Counted from the first letter of the stretch, positions 35,407 to 44,598 are shown. The stretch: DNA of 64,000 bases from Singulisphaera sp. GP187 (GCA_945871915.1 CAMBXO010000004.1:145073-209072), one strand, 5' to 3'. Notes: generated by a model from the sequence alone, not told the origin. Translations and numbers: made by a program.

Positions 35407-37615
35407 ACACGGCGCTCCCCGCAAGTGGCTCACGCTTCTGGCAATGACCGGAAGCCTGTGCATGATTCTGCTGGATGTCACGGTGGTGGGCGTGTCGCTT
35501 CCTGCCATGCAGTCCGATTTGCATCTCACAGATGTTCAAACGCAATGGGTGGTGAATGCCTATGTCTTGGCGATGGCAAGTCTGGTTGCACTGGGCGGTC
35601 GATCCGCGGATGTGTTTGGAAAAGTTCCAACATTCCTTTTCGGTGTGACACTCTTTGCCGGTGCAAGCATTGGATGTGCACTGGCAAGTGGCGCCGTGTC
35701 GTTGGTGGGTTGGCGTGTGGTGCAGGGCGTTGCCGCGGCCATCATGCAGCCGGCAAGTGCCAGTTTGGTGGTGGATAGTTTCGCACCAGGCGAGCGCGGC
35801 AAAGCCATGGCGGTGTACGCGGGCATTCCGATGGTTTTTCTAGCGGCTGGTCCACCCATCGGCGGCGCGCTCACGCAATTTGCTGATTGGACTTGGAACT
35901 TTTGGATCAATGTTCCGATCGCTGGGGCGGCATTGGTGATGACTTCGATTGCCAGACCCATTCAAAAGCCTCGGCCGCGTCAGGGTCGCGATCCAATCGG
36001 CACGATCATGCTGCTTGTTGGTCTTCCCTGTTTCATTTATGGACTTATGCAGGCGCATTCGCAAGGATGGGGCAACCCCGTGGTGTTGGCGACGATTGGT
36101 ACGGGCGTTGTCATGCTTCCTGTTTTTATCTCATGGGAGCGTCGCCATCCCACGCCACTACTTGCTGTGCAATTATTTGCGGACACCGGACTATTGGTGA
36201 ATGGGTTCATTCTCTTTGCTGTGCAATTTGCAATGAACGGGCTGGTGATTTTTGGAAGTTCATACCTGCAGGTCGTGCTTGAGTTCGATCCGTTTCATGC
36301 CGGGCTTGCGCTGCTTCCGCTGCTGCTGCCAATTCTTGTCGTGATTCACATTGCTGGTCGCATGTATGACCGCGTGGGCATTCGAAAGCCAGCCTTGATT
36401 GGTACCGGCCTCGCCACACTTGGCATGGCCTTGCAAACGATTGTGGCGCCGATGGAAAATTATCCGCTGCTTGCGCTTGGCATGGTGATTCTTGGAACTG
36501 GGATCGGCTTCGTGATGAGCCCAACGAATGTGGACACCATGAGTCGCGCCGGCGCTGCTTATCGCGCTCAAGCATCTGGCCTTGCGCAAACTTGTCGACA
36601 AGTGGGTGGAACACTTGGCATTGCGGTGGTCGGTGCGGCGATCTTGATGACGGAACACTCCATGATTGATTCGCATGTGCAAAGCGAAATTGTTCCAGCG
36701 CAGGCCGACGCAACGAGGGACTTGATGCAACATGCGGCGAGAGGTGACACCGCCGCACTGAATCGCATGAAACTTGAATCCAAGTCGCTTCAGGCAACCG
36801 AGCATCGCATCGTCGGTCAAGCGGTGGCGGTGGGTTGGGGCATTTCGACTGCCGCCTTGGCGATGGCATTTGTTGCGTCGTGGCGTGGCTTTCCAAGGAA
36901 CGCTGGCCTTACACTTCAAACCATGCCTCGACCGATCATTGGAATTTCATGCGATCTATCGGAGGCGAACGCGTTGGTGAGTTACCGCGTCAATCGACAA
37001 TATGTCAAGACCGTGCATGAAGCGGGCGGTGTCGCGGTGCTTCTGACACACGAACCCGGTGACGCTCTTGAGTTGATTGATGCCGTTGATGGCGTCTTGC
37101 TAACGGGCGGTCGCGATATTGATGTTCGAAAGTTTGGCCAAGAACTGCATCCGAAGGCTGAAGTGATGGACGCGGACCGGCAGGCCGGTGAGTGGGCTCT
37201 GCTTGATGCGCTCGATCAGCGGCCAGACAAACCGGTGCTCGGGATTTGCCTTGGCATGCAAATGATGGGAGTGCATCGAGGGTGTCCATTGGTCCAGCAC
37301 ATAGCTGATGTGATTCCTGGTGGCGAGCGGCATCAGGGAAATCAGCAACACGAGATTGAAGGCACGATTGGCAAGGGGACAATCACCAGCAGTCATCATC
37401 AGATGCTTGGCGCTGCCGGCCCGTTCACGGTGCTTGCCAGAAGTTCGGATGGATGTGTTGAGGCGATTGAGTTGCCAGGGCGAGCTTTGTATTTCGGTGT
37501 GCAGTGGCATCCGGAGCGCACCAAAGATGCGGCGCTTGGTGTGGGTATTGTCAAGAAACTTGTCGATGCTGCTGCAATCGCTCGTGCGGCACGCCAACAG
37601 AAAGTGAATTCATGA
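35393..37615 (+). CDS. MFS transporter fused to class I glutamine amidotransferase (peptidase C26) domain
   Basis: The protein has 740 residues. Residues 1 to about 505 form a DHA2-type (EmrB/QacA-like) drug:H+ antiporter with about 14 helices and motif A-like GGRSADVFGK. From about residue 511 the same frame continues, with no stop, into a gamma-glutamyl-GABA-hydrolase-like GATase1 domain: IGISCDLSEAN, nucleophile Cys in GICLGMQMMG (about 618), and His and Glu in VQWHPERT (about 704 and 706). The ATG at 36923, at the join, has no Shine-Dalgarno sequence, so a true fusion is likelier than two genes, though a missed stop from a sequencing error is possible. The gene overlaps eboB by 14 bp and the next gene by ATGA. 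It probably exports the cluster product while processing a glutamyl conjugate. Confidence 0.85.
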   Translation: MPSAEHGAPRKWLTLLAMTGSLCMILLDVTVVGVSLPAMQSDLHLTDVQTQWVVNAYVLAMASLVALGGRSADVFGKVPTFLFGVTLFAGASIGCALASGAVSLVGWRVVQGVAAAIMQPASASLVVDSFAPGERGKAMAVYAGIPMVFLAAGPPIGGALTQFADWTWNFWINVPIAGAALVMTSIARPIQKPRPRQGRDPIGTIMLLVGLPCFIYGLMQAHSQGWGNPVVLATIGTGVVMLPVFISWERRHPTPLLAVQLFADTGLLVNGFILFAVQFAMNGLVIFGSSYLQVVLEFDPFHAGLALLPLLLPILVVIHIAGRMYDRVGIRKPALIGTGLATLGMALQTIVAPMENYPLLALGMVILGTGIGFVMSPTNVDTMSRAGAAYRAQASGLAQTCRQVGGTLGIAVVGAAILMTEHSMIDSHVQSEIVPAQADATRDLMQHAARGDTAALNRMKLESKSLQATEHRIVGQAVAVGWGISTAALAMAFVASWRGFPRNAGLTLQTMPRPIIGISCDLSEANALVSYRVNRQYVKTVHEAGGVAVLLTHEPGDALELIDAVDGVLLTGGRDIDVRKFGQELHPKAEVMDADRQAGEWALLDALDQRPDKPVLGICLGMQMMGVHRGCPLVQHIADVIPGGERHQGNQQHEIEGTIGKGTITSSHHQMLGAAGPFTVLARSSDGCVEAIELPGRALYFGVQWHPERTKDAALGVGIVKKLVDAAAIARAARQQKVNS

Positions 37616-38325
37616 TTGTGTTGCCAGTGGTCGTGTTTCTTGCGTTGCAATCCGTTCCCGCACCTACGCCACCTAGCGCGCCCGAGCCGCCGGTGACTCC
37701 TGCGGTGGCGCCTCCATTGCCAACTTCGCCGGCTGCGCAGCCAATTTCGACCTCATCCGGAAATGCTTCGGCTCGACAAGTTCTGCTCGTAGGCGGTCGT
37801 GCTCCACCGCTGTCGGTGGATTCATGGGTGAAGGGCGATCCCGTCGGGCAATTTGAAACCGGCAAGGTGTACGTGGTCGAATTTTGGGCAACTTGGTGCG
37901 GCCCATGCATTGGGCAGATTCCACATCTTGCGGCTCTGCAGAAAAAACATCCGGACATTTCTGTGATCAGTGTTGCCGGACTGGAACGCGGTATTCGACC
38001 AGTTGCTGGTGCCGAGGTCCCCGCCGTGGATCCACGGCTTCAACAGGTGCGCACATTTGTTCAAGCACGCGATGGTGACTTTGCATATCGCGTTGCCTTT
38101 GATGGTGACGCGTCCATGGCTCAACAGTGGATGGGTGCGGCGCGGCAACGCTCGATTCCATGGGCGGTCGTCGTTGGCAAGAACCAGCGCATCGCGTGGA
38201 TGGGACATCCTCGAGAGTTGGATGCGGCGGTTGAAGCGGCGATTGCCAAACCCTTGCCACCACAGACTGATCTCGCACCTGCGCCGCCTTCCCCTCCGAC
38301 TTCCTCGCCACCTTCATCACCATAA
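37612..38325 (+). CDS. TlpA-like exported thioredoxin
   Basis: The protein has 237 residues from the ATG at 37612 (ATGA overlap with the transporter stop). A signal peptide and a long Pro/Ala-rich linker (to about 50) precede a thioredoxin-fold domain with FWATWCGPCIGQIPHLAAL (CGPC at about 96-99) and the cis-Pro in SIPWAVVVG. A proline-rich tail ends the protein. It would act in the periplasm or on the outer face of the membrane as a thiol reductant or oxidant. Thioredoxins are not part of the canonical ebo set, so its place inside the run is notable. Confidence 0.85.
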   Translation: MIVLPVVVFLALQSVPAPTPPSAPEPPVTPAVAPPLPTSPAAQPISTSSGNASARQVLLVGGRAPPLSVDSWVKGDPVGQFETGKVYVVEFWATWCGPCIGQIPHLAALQKKHPDISVISVAGLERGIRPVAGAEVPAVDPRLQQVRTFVQARDGDFAYRVAFDGDASMAQQWMGAARQRSIPWAVVVGKNQRIAWMGHPRELDAAVEAAIAKPLPPQTDLAPAPPSPPTSSPPSSP

Positions 38326-38334
38326 GTCCGACCC

Positions 38335-39492
38335 ATGGCAGCCATCGGTTACTGCACCAATGTTCATGCCGGTCGCAATCTGAAGCAACTTCGCGAGAGT
38401 TTGTTTGGCCCCGTCTGCCGCGTGAGGGAGTTACTCGGTTCCGATCCACTTCCTATCGGATTGTGGTTGAGCGCCGAGTCGGTCCGGCAATTGACCGATG
38501 AACCCGAACAAGCAGACCGACTGCGAGATGATTTACTTGACCGGGGCGTGCATGTCGCGGCACTGAATGCCTTTCCGTATGGGGATTTTTCTTCGGCGCA
38601 GGTAAAAACTCGCGTGTATGAACCCAACTGGGCCAATACCAGCCGCGCCCTGTTCACGCTTGCGGCCGCCGAGATTCTGCCACGGCTGGTACCGCCTGGC
38701 ACCACGCACGCCAGTATTTCCACGCTTCCGCTTGGGTGGCGAAAAAGTTTTACAACCGAGGGCTGCGGTGCCAGTGTTGGGCTGGCGGCTGCTCAACTTG
38801 AGCAGGTCGCCCGCGCACTCTCTCGGCTTGAACAGCGGACGGGCGTGTGCGTGACATTAGACATTGAGCCGGAGCCTGGCTGCGCGATTCAAACATTCCA
38901 AGAACTCACCGACTTTTTCTCCCACTGCCTCCGCCCGCGCGCACATGAACGCATCTTGCACCGCCACCTTGGAGCATGTGTGGATGCATGTCATGCGGCG
39001 GTGATGGGTGAATCGCCAGAACACATTTTCAATCTCTGTCATGCAGCGGATCTTGGTGTGCATCGCGTGCAACTTTCTTCGGCTCTCTGTGGCACATCGA
39101 CTGCGGAAGATCTTGCATCGCTCCAACAATTTGACGAACCTCGCTATTTGCATCAGGTGGTCGTCGGGTCGTGCACCGAGCCGACTGGTTGGCCCGACAT
39201 TCCAGACTTTCTTGCAAGCCATCCAATGCAACCGTGGCGATGTCACTTTCATGTGCCCATTTTTCTCGGTCAAGTTGGGTCGCTTGGAACCACCACGGCA
39301 AATCTGCAGCCGTTGTTGGACTGCGTGGCGCGAGACGGTGGTCGCCCATTCATTGAGGTGGAGACCTACGCATGGAGTCAACTCCCACATCCTGCCGCAT
39401 CCACCCTTGAAGAGGGCTTGGCACAGGAGATTCGCCATGCGCGATGCCTGCTTGCGAAAGCGGCCGATTCCGTAGAGCCTTCCACACGATGA
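38335..39492 (+). CDS. eboE: EboE-like TIM-barrel protein (xylose isomerase-like)
   Basis: The protein has 385 residues. It opens with IGYCTNVHAGRNLKQL and GLWLSAESVRQL, the recognisable N-terminus of EboE 'metabolite traffic' proteins, followed by a xylose-isomerase-like barrel with LDIEPEPGC, HLGACVDACHAAV, and HFHVPIF. These supply Glu, Asp and His residues of a probable metal site. The reaction is not known; isomerase or epimerase chemistry is the family expectation. Its stop overlaps the eboC start by ATGA. Confidence 0.88.
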   Translation: MAAIGYCTNVHAGRNLKQLRESLFGPVCRVRELLGSDPLPIGLWLSAESVRQLTDEPEQADRLRDDLLDRGVHVAALNAFPYGDFSSAQVKTRVYEPNWANTSRALFTLAAAEILPRLVPPGTTHASISTLPLGWRKSFTTEGCGASVGLAAAQLEQVARALSRLEQRTGVCVTLDIEPEPGCAIQTFQELTDFFSHCLRPRAHERILHRHLGACVDACHAAVMGESPEHIFNLCHAADLGVHRVQLSSALCGTSTAEDLASLQQFDEPRYLHQVVVGSCTEPTGWPDIPDFLASHPMQPWRCHFHVPIFLGQVGSLGTTTANLQPLLDCVARDGGRPFIEVETYAWSQLPHPAASTLEEGLAQEIRHARCLLAKAADSVEPSTR

Positions 39493-40442
39493 CGCACGCA
39501 GCCACGGTTTCCCAACGCACCGGCGGACTTGACTCGTGGCTACGGCTCGCCCGCGTCAGCAACGCTCCAACCGTGATGAGCAGTGCGATGGTTGGTGCGG
39601 CTATTGGCAGTGCACATGGTCTCGATGTGCTTCCACCGATGGTGCCCATGGTTCTTACCGCGATCGGATGCACGCTGTTGTACATGTGCGGAATGGTGAT
39701 GAACGATTACTTTGATCAACCGCTCGATCGACGCGAGCGACCACTTCGCCCGCTGGTGTCGGGTTCCATTTCAGAGAACGCGGCATTGATGTTCGCCATG
39801 ATTCTGCTTGCGAGTGGCATAACGCTGCTCACCCTTGCCAGTGCAGCATCCATTCCGTGGTCGCTGCTTCTGGTTTCTTGCATGCTGGCGTACAACCTGC
39901 TGCACCGCAGCGCGGTGATTGGGCCACTTCTGATGGCCGCGTGCAGGGCGTTGGTTCCCACCATCGCCGCAATCGCGTGTGCGCCGGACCAACATCCCGA
40001 TTGGAATATCATTGGGTTTTTCGCGCTGCCGCTCGCTGCCTACACCGCCGCAATTTCAATTACCGCTCGCCACGAAATGCTTCAGACTCCGGAGACGGAT
40101 TCGACGCACTCGGTTCGCATTGCAACCGCTGCAGCCGTTGCAAGTGTGTGTGCCCTCCTGCCGTTTGGTGCGATCGCTTTCCATGTTGTGCGAATGCCGC
40201 AAGCGGGGTCGATCACCACCTATGTCTGCTGCATTCTTGTTGCCAACTGGATGTTGCTGCGTGGTATTCGCTGGATGGTGCTGCCCCGTGGTGTTCCACG
40301 AGGTGTCATGAAGTGGATCGCGGCGATTTGTGTGATTGATGCGGGTTCTCTTCTGCTGCTCAGCCAACCTCTCTTGGCTGGTGTTGCCGCTCTTGCCGCA
40401 GTGATGACGGTCGGAATGCAACGACGCATCATGGGTTCCTAA
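39489..40442 (+). CDS. eboC: EboC-like UbiA-family prenyltransferase
   Basis: The protein has 317 residues from the ATG at 39489, which overlaps the eboE stop; an upstream in-frame start at 39444 is inside eboE and rejected. It has about eight or nine membrane helices. The first Asp-rich motif is NDYFDQPLDRRERPLRPL (about 71-88), which binds the prenyl diphosphate through Mg2+. The second acidic motif is less clear. UbiA-type enzymes prenylate aromatic or cyclic alcohol acceptors in the membrane. Its acceptor could be the EboD cyclisation product, which is inference. Confidence 0.88.
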   Translation: MTHAATVSQRTGGLDSWLRLARVSNAPTVMSSAMVGAAIGSAHGLDVLPPMVPMVLTAIGCTLLYMCGMVMNDYFDQPLDRRERPLRPLVSGSISENAALMFAMILLASGITLLTLASAASIPWSLLLVSCMLAYNLLHRSAVIGPLLMAACRALVPTIAAIACAPDQHPDWNIIGFFALPLAAYTAAISITARHEMLQTPETDSTHSVRIATAAAVASVCALLPFGAIAFHVVRMPQAGSITTYVCCILVANWMLLRGIRWMVLPRGVPRGVMKWIAAICVIDAGSLLLLSQPLLAGVAALAAVMTVGMQRRIMGS

Positions 40443-41855
40443 GTGATGTCGGCTGTTCATCCATCGGGAGCGCAACGCACCGTTGTCATTCTTGCGGCAG
40501 GTCTGTCTCCGCGCCATCTGAACTCACACATGCCAAGCGTGCGCGAGTTTGTTCAGTTGCAGGGTGGTGCGCGAACGCTACGGCCCAGCTTTCCTGCGGT
40601 CACCTGCACCAGTCAAGCCGATCTTCTCACCGGTCAGCCGCCGCGGCATCATGGCGTTGTTGCCAACGGGTGGATGGATCGGCAGGCAGGCGAAGTTCGG
40701 TTGTGGCGGCAATCCAATCAACTTGTGCGCGGTCCCATGGTGTGGGAGCGTGCTCGCGAGCGATTTCCCGGGATGACGGTTGCAAATTTGTTCGGCTGGT
40801 TCAACATGTGCAGTAGCGCCGATTTCATGGTGACTCCGCGACCGCAGTACGGAGCGGATGGCCGCAAGGTGCCGGACATTCTCACTACGCCCGCTTCGCT
40901 GAGGGATCGGCTGCAGGCAGAACTTGGCGCGTTTCCGCTTTTTCATTTTTGGGGGCCGCGAGCAGATATTCGAAGCAGCGAATGGATTGCTCAAGCAACG
41001 CAACGTGTGATGAAGTGGCACGACCCGGCACTCACCATCACCTATGTGCCGCATTTGGATTACATGCTGCAACGAGAGGGACCCGATGGGTCGCATGTGC
41101 CGCAAGAATTACGAGAATTGGATCGCGTGCTCGCAACGCTGCTGCGTGCGTGTAGCGATCGTGGTGCCAAGGTGATTCTGTGTAGTGAATATGGAGTCAC
41201 GGCTGCTACGCAGGTGGTGTATCCAAATCGGGCGCTGCAACAGGCGGGGTTGCTTGCCACGCGCCGTGAGTTTGGTGGAGACGCGCTGGATCTTCAGAAC
41301 AGTACGGCCTTCGCCATGTGCGATCACCAGATTTCGCATGTGTACACGCAGCATGATCGTGCGACCGCGGCGGCAAAGGAAGTCTTGCAGTCATTGCCCG
41401 GTGTTCAGAGGGTTCTTGAACAGCACGAACTTGCTTCCGTGGAACTTGACCATGCTCGCAGCGGTGATCTTGTTCTTGTGCCCAAGCCGGGCGCGTGGTT
41501 TGCCTATCCCTGGTGGAGTCATGAATCCGATGCGCCGGATTTTGCACAGACGGTTGACATTCATCGCAAGCCTGGATTCGATCCTTGTGAGTTGCTGACT
41601 GACTGCACCGGCAGCCAAGCGGTCATGCGAGTAGCGATGTTTCGGCTTCGCAAGGTTCTTGGATTTCGATCCATGCTTCGATTAACACCTCTCGATGCAA
41701 CGCTGGTCAAGGGAACGCACGGGCTCGCGGAAACGGAGTCCGGATTGGAGCCGCTCCTTGTGGCCGACGGATCGTTGCTTCCGGATCACACGCATTTTCC
41801 ACTGCGATCGGTGCATGATGTGATCCTGCGGCATCTTTCGGGGGCGCACTATTGA
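40443..41855 (+). CDS. eboF: EboF-like alkaline-phosphatase/nucleotide pyrophosphatase-fold protein
   Basis: The protein has 470 residues with adjacent GTG (40443) and ATG (40446) start codons. The fold is that of type I phosphodiesterases, with a Thr nucleophile likely in FPAVTCTSQADLLTGQP and metal-site residues in YVPHLDYMLQREG and LCSEYGVT. The first metal Asp of the family is replaced (VVILAAGLSPRHL). A phosphatase or phosphodiesterase role is the family expectation. It starts directly after the eboC stop, and the next gene starts inside its stop (TTGA). Confidence 0.88.
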   Translation: MMSAVHPSGAQRTVVILAAGLSPRHLNSHMPSVREFVQLQGGARTLRPSFPAVTCTSQADLLTGQPPRHHGVVANGWMDRQAGEVRLWRQSNQLVRGPMVWERARERFPGMTVANLFGWFNMCSSADFMVTPRPQYGADGRKVPDILTTPASLRDRLQAELGAFPLFHFWGPRADIRSSEWIAQATQRVMKWHDPALTITYVPHLDYMLQREGPDGSHVPQELRELDRVLATLLRACSDRGAKVILCSEYGVTAATQVVYPNRALQQAGLLATRREFGGDALDLQNSTAFAMCDHQISHVYTQHDRATAAAKEVLQSLPGVQRVLEQHELASVELDHARSGDLVLVPKPGAWFAYPWWSHESDAPDFAQTVDIHRKPGFDPCELLTDCTGSQAVMRVAMFRLRKVLGFRSMLRLTPLDATLVKGTHGLAETESGLEPLLVADGSLLPDHTHFPLRSVHDVILRHLSGAHY

Positions 41856-42550
41856 AAGTGGTGTGGAGCATGCTGGTGCTGGTCGTGGCAAGCGCCGTTG
41901 CGGCGTGGTTGTGGCCTGCACCAGCGAAGGTTTCTGAAACCAGCGAACCGGACTTGCAACCGGCGCCCGTATCGGCGCCTGCGCCCGCAGTCGCATCCGC
42001 ACCGACGCCAACACCGGTGCCAGCATCCGCGCCAGTTCCGGCATCTGTGCCCGCGCCGGCACCCTCCGCGCCCGCTGAAGAACTCCCGCACCTTGCCACA
42101 AAACAAATTGACTTGGCTGATCGCTTCACCGTGGGCGGATCCGGAACAGAGATGGATCCATTTCGCATTCCATGGAGTCTTCTCAAGAGCGCAGACGAAA
42201 ACATGGATCTCAATGGACCTCGCGCTACGCCTCCGGATCGGCTGCAGTTGTTTCATGATGCGTGGATCCAGATCAGCGGCTACTTGGCGCCGCCGCTTTG
42301 GGGCGAGGAAACCAGCGAACTCCTCGTCATGTTCAATCGCTGGGATGGTTGTTGCATCGGCCTGCCGCCCACTCCATTTGATTGCATTGAGGCACAATTG
42401 GCGCAGCCGATCAAACTTGGTGCTCAACACAGCATTCGGTACGGAACCATTCAAGGCAAACTGGTGGTGCAGCCGTTCAAGGCGGGCAGTTTCTTGATCG
42501 GTCTTTACCGTCTTGAGAGTGCGCGCACCGACGAGATGCAGACGAGATGA
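41852..42550 (+). CDS. Exported DUF3299-like protein with Ala/Pro-rich linker
   Basis: The protein has 232 residues starting at TTG, overlapping the eboF stop. An N-terminal signal anchor (about 5-20) leads to a linker of about 55 residues built from Ala, Pro, Val and Ser. The C-terminal domain (about 110-225) carries ISGYLAPPLWGEETSELLV and the cysteine pair RWDGCCIGLPPTP, which resembles DUF3299 proteins. Some are tied to copper-related or transport proteins, but the function is unknown. It is the last gene of the ebo-like run. Confidence 0.8.
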   Translation: MKVVWSMLVLVVASAVAAWLWPAPAKVSETSEPDLQPAPVSAPAPAVASAPTPTPVPASAPVPASVPAPAPSAPAEELPHLATKQIDLADRFTVGGSGTEMDPFRIPWSLLKSADENMDLNGPRATPPDRLQLFHDAWIQISGYLAPPLWGEETSELLVMFNRWDGCCIGLPPTPFDCIEAQLAQPIKLGAQHSIRYGTIQGKLVVQPFKAGSFLIGLYRLESARTDEMQTR

Positions 42551-42602
42551 TGCTCGGGCTTGTCGCGGTGACCATCACACACTGATCCTCGCGTCCGATA
42601 CG

Positions 42603-42635
42603 TACCCCCGTCCCTTGTTTTGGGACGCGTGGGTA
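42603..42635. repeat. Imperfect hairpin before the dihydrouridine synthase gene
   Basis: TACCC (42603-42607) pairs with GGGTA (42631-42635), and GTCCC (42610-42614) with GGGAC (42622-42626), around a seven-base loop. A short asymmetric internal loop separates the two helices. No T-run follows, so it is not a standard terminator. The 12-mer ACCCCCGTCCCT inside it recurs in the palindrome at the right edge of the window. Confidence 0.4.
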
Positions 42636-42649
42636 GGGACAATGCCCAC

Positions 42650-43687
42650 ATGCTTCAAATCGGCGCCCTCACGCTGCAGACTCCTTTGCTGCTGGCCCCC
42701 ATGGCTGGCCATTGTGACTTGGCGTTTCGAATTCTTTGCCGCGAACTCGGCGGCGTCGGGCTAGCAAGCACTGATTTACTCAACAGCCACGCGCTCTTGC
42801 GTGGGGCCAAGCGCTCACTGGAATTGGCCGCCACCAACGAATTCGATCGACCATGCGGAATGCAGTTGTACGGAAACTGGAGCGATCCACTTCCGGAAGC
42901 CGCCGTGTGGGCGGTCGATCACGGCGCACAATTGATCGACATCAACATGGGATGCCCCGTGGACAAGGTGGCCAAGAAGCACGGGGGTTCACTGTTGCTG
43001 TGCCAAGTGGGCGACACGGTGCAGTTAGCGGGCCGCATCGTGAACGCTGTGTGCAAGCACACCAACGGTCGCGTTCCAGTTACAGCAAAAATTCGACTCG
43101 GATGGGACCCAGATCGTTTCGTTGCACCGCAACTTGCCCGACAACTGGAAGATGTCGGTATTGCGGCTGTCACCGTTCATGGCCGATTTACGTGTCAGAT
43201 GTTTAGCGGCGAGGCGGATTGGAACCGCATCGGTGAGGTGGTTGAAGCTGTCAAAGCCATTCCGATCATTGGCAATGGTGACATCACCGAACCTCACCAC
43301 CCTCGCGACCGCATGAGACAAACTGGGTGTAGCGGCATCATGATTGGACGCGGTTCCCTGCGGACCCCTTGGATGTTTTCCCAAGCCTGGCACCTGCTGC
43401 AAACCGGAACCGCTTCCACAGAACCAAGTTTCAATGCCAAATGCCGGGTCATCCTTCGCCACATCGAATTGCTCGAAAAGTATGTCTCACAGGCCACGGC
43501 CCTGGACTGCATGCACAAGCGAATCAGTTGGTATGGCAAGACCATGGGCCACTGCAAACCAATGAAAGATGCGGTTCGGCTTGCCAAAAGCACGCTCGCC
43601 ATGCGAGACGCCATCGAACCATGGATAAACAAAGACCGAGAAGTATGCCCAAGCCTCGGTTTTGGGCCACAACTGACGCATAATTGA
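42650..43687 (+). CDS. dusB: tRNA-dihydrouridine synthase
   Basis: The protein has 345 residues from the ATG at 42650. It is a flavin-dependent enzyme that reduces uridine to dihydrouridine in tRNA. Signatures are LLLAPMAGHCDLAFR, DINMGCPVDKVAKKHGGS with the catalytic cysteine, KIRLGWD, TVHGRF and IIGNGDITEP followed by GIMIGRGSLRTPWMF. It resembles DusB among the Dus groups. A weak hairpin precedes it. It ends 182 bp before the next secreted-protein gene. Confidence 0.94.
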   Translation: MLQIGALTLQTPLLLAPMAGHCDLAFRILCRELGGVGLASTDLLNSHALLRGAKRSLELAATNEFDRPCGMQLYGNWSDPLPEAAVWAVDHGAQLIDINMGCPVDKVAKKHGGSLLLCQVGDTVQLAGRIVNAVCKHTNGRVPVTAKIRLGWDPDRFVAPQLARQLEDVGIAAVTVHGRFTCQMFSGEADWNRIGEVVEAVKAIPIIGNGDITEPHHPRDRMRQTGCSGIMIGRGSLRTPWMFSQAWHLLQTGTASTEPSFNAKCRVILRHIELLEKYVSQATALDCMHKRISWYGKTMGHCKPMKDAVRLAKSTLAMRDAIEPWINKDREVCPSLGFGPQLTHN

Positions 43688-43790
43688 ATTTTCTGTTTGC
43701 TATGCAACAGTTTCAAAGCATCTTCCGTACCTGAAGGTGAAGAGTCATTGGAACGGCTACGGTCGAACCATTGAACCAAGTTACTACATA

Positions 43791-43812
43791 ACGATGAACC
43801 GTCGTTCATCGT
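43791..43812. repeat. Perfect 9-bp dyad, operator-like
   Basis: ACGATGAAC (43791-43799) and GTTCATCGT (43804-43812) form a perfect inverted repeat around CGTC. It lies 57 bp upstream of the ATG of the PEP-CTERM-like gene at 43870. It could be a transcription-factor site or a 5'-leader hairpin, and no T-run follows. Confidence 0.5.
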
Positions 43813-43869
43813 GAGAGAGGGAAAGAGCCAAGGCGCCATTCGTTTGCGTCCTTGAGGAAGGAAATTGGA

Positions 43870-44478
43870 ATGTTTTCGACAAAGAGAAGGGAAAAGAGCC
43901 TCGCGGTTGCTGTGTTGTTGTCTGCGAGTGCGTTTGGCTTCACTTCCACGCAGGCAAACGCCGCGTTGTTAACCCTATCGAAGATCCTCACCAACAACAC
44001 CAGTCTCCCGCAGAACTATGAATTTTCAGAGTCGCTCCGGGTCACCGATGCCATTGCCATGGCCAGCGTTAAAGGCAGCATGTCCATGGTGGTGACCGAT
44101 TTCAATCGAAATGGTGCCTACCTTAAATCGGACGGCGATATGTTCTATTCGGGCTGGATTAATGGTGTGAGAAAAACAAGCTTTACGCCGGGCGGCGGTC
44201 CGATATTTCAACTCCACGCGTTAGCTCGTGGAATGGCTCAGCTCACCGCCGAATATGGAACTTCGCCATCCGTCGATCTTGGACATGGGCTTGCCATTGA
44301 TGACTTGATCGAAATTAAGTTCAATTTCAGGCTTTCAGCGGGTGACCAGGTCGCTTTGACCGGCACCTTTCATGTTGTGCCAACTTCGAGTGTTCCCGCG
44401 CCTGCCGCGGGGCTTGTGGCGCTGGCAACCCCGCTGTTGGGTCTGCACCGCCGTCGAAGGACCGAGAACGCAGGGTAA
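43870..44478 (+). CDS. Secreted protein with PEP-CTERM-like VPAPA tail
   Basis: The protein has 202 residues. The ATG at 43870 is preceded by a GAGGAAGGAA purine block; an in-frame TTG at 43852 is less likely. A signal peptide (about 1-32) is followed by a beta-rich body without known motifs (SLPQNYEFSESLRVTDA, MSMVVTDFNRNGAY). The end has SSVPAPAAG, a hydrophobic stretch and RRRR, as in exosortase substrates. Its body is not similar to the two paralogues at 18848 and 19664. The function is unknown. Confidence 0.83.
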   Translation: MFSTKRREKSLAVAVLLSASAFGFTSTQANAALLTLSKILTNNTSLPQNYEFSESLRVTDAIAMASVKGSMSMVVTDFNRNGAYLKSDGDMFYSGWINGVRKTSFTPGGGPIFQLHALARGMAQLTAEYGTSPSVDLGHGLAIDDLIEIKFNFRLSAGDQVALTGTFHVVPTSSVPAPAAGLVALATPLLGLHRRRRTENAG

Positions 44479-44598
44479 TTCCTGCCTTTGTAATGATTGC
44501 TACTTGCACTTGTGTGTTCTGAATCTGACCGTGCCACTGCTTGCCGAGTATTGCCTGTGATTCCGCGGGGATCGGCAAAAAAACTAGGAGAGGGAAAG

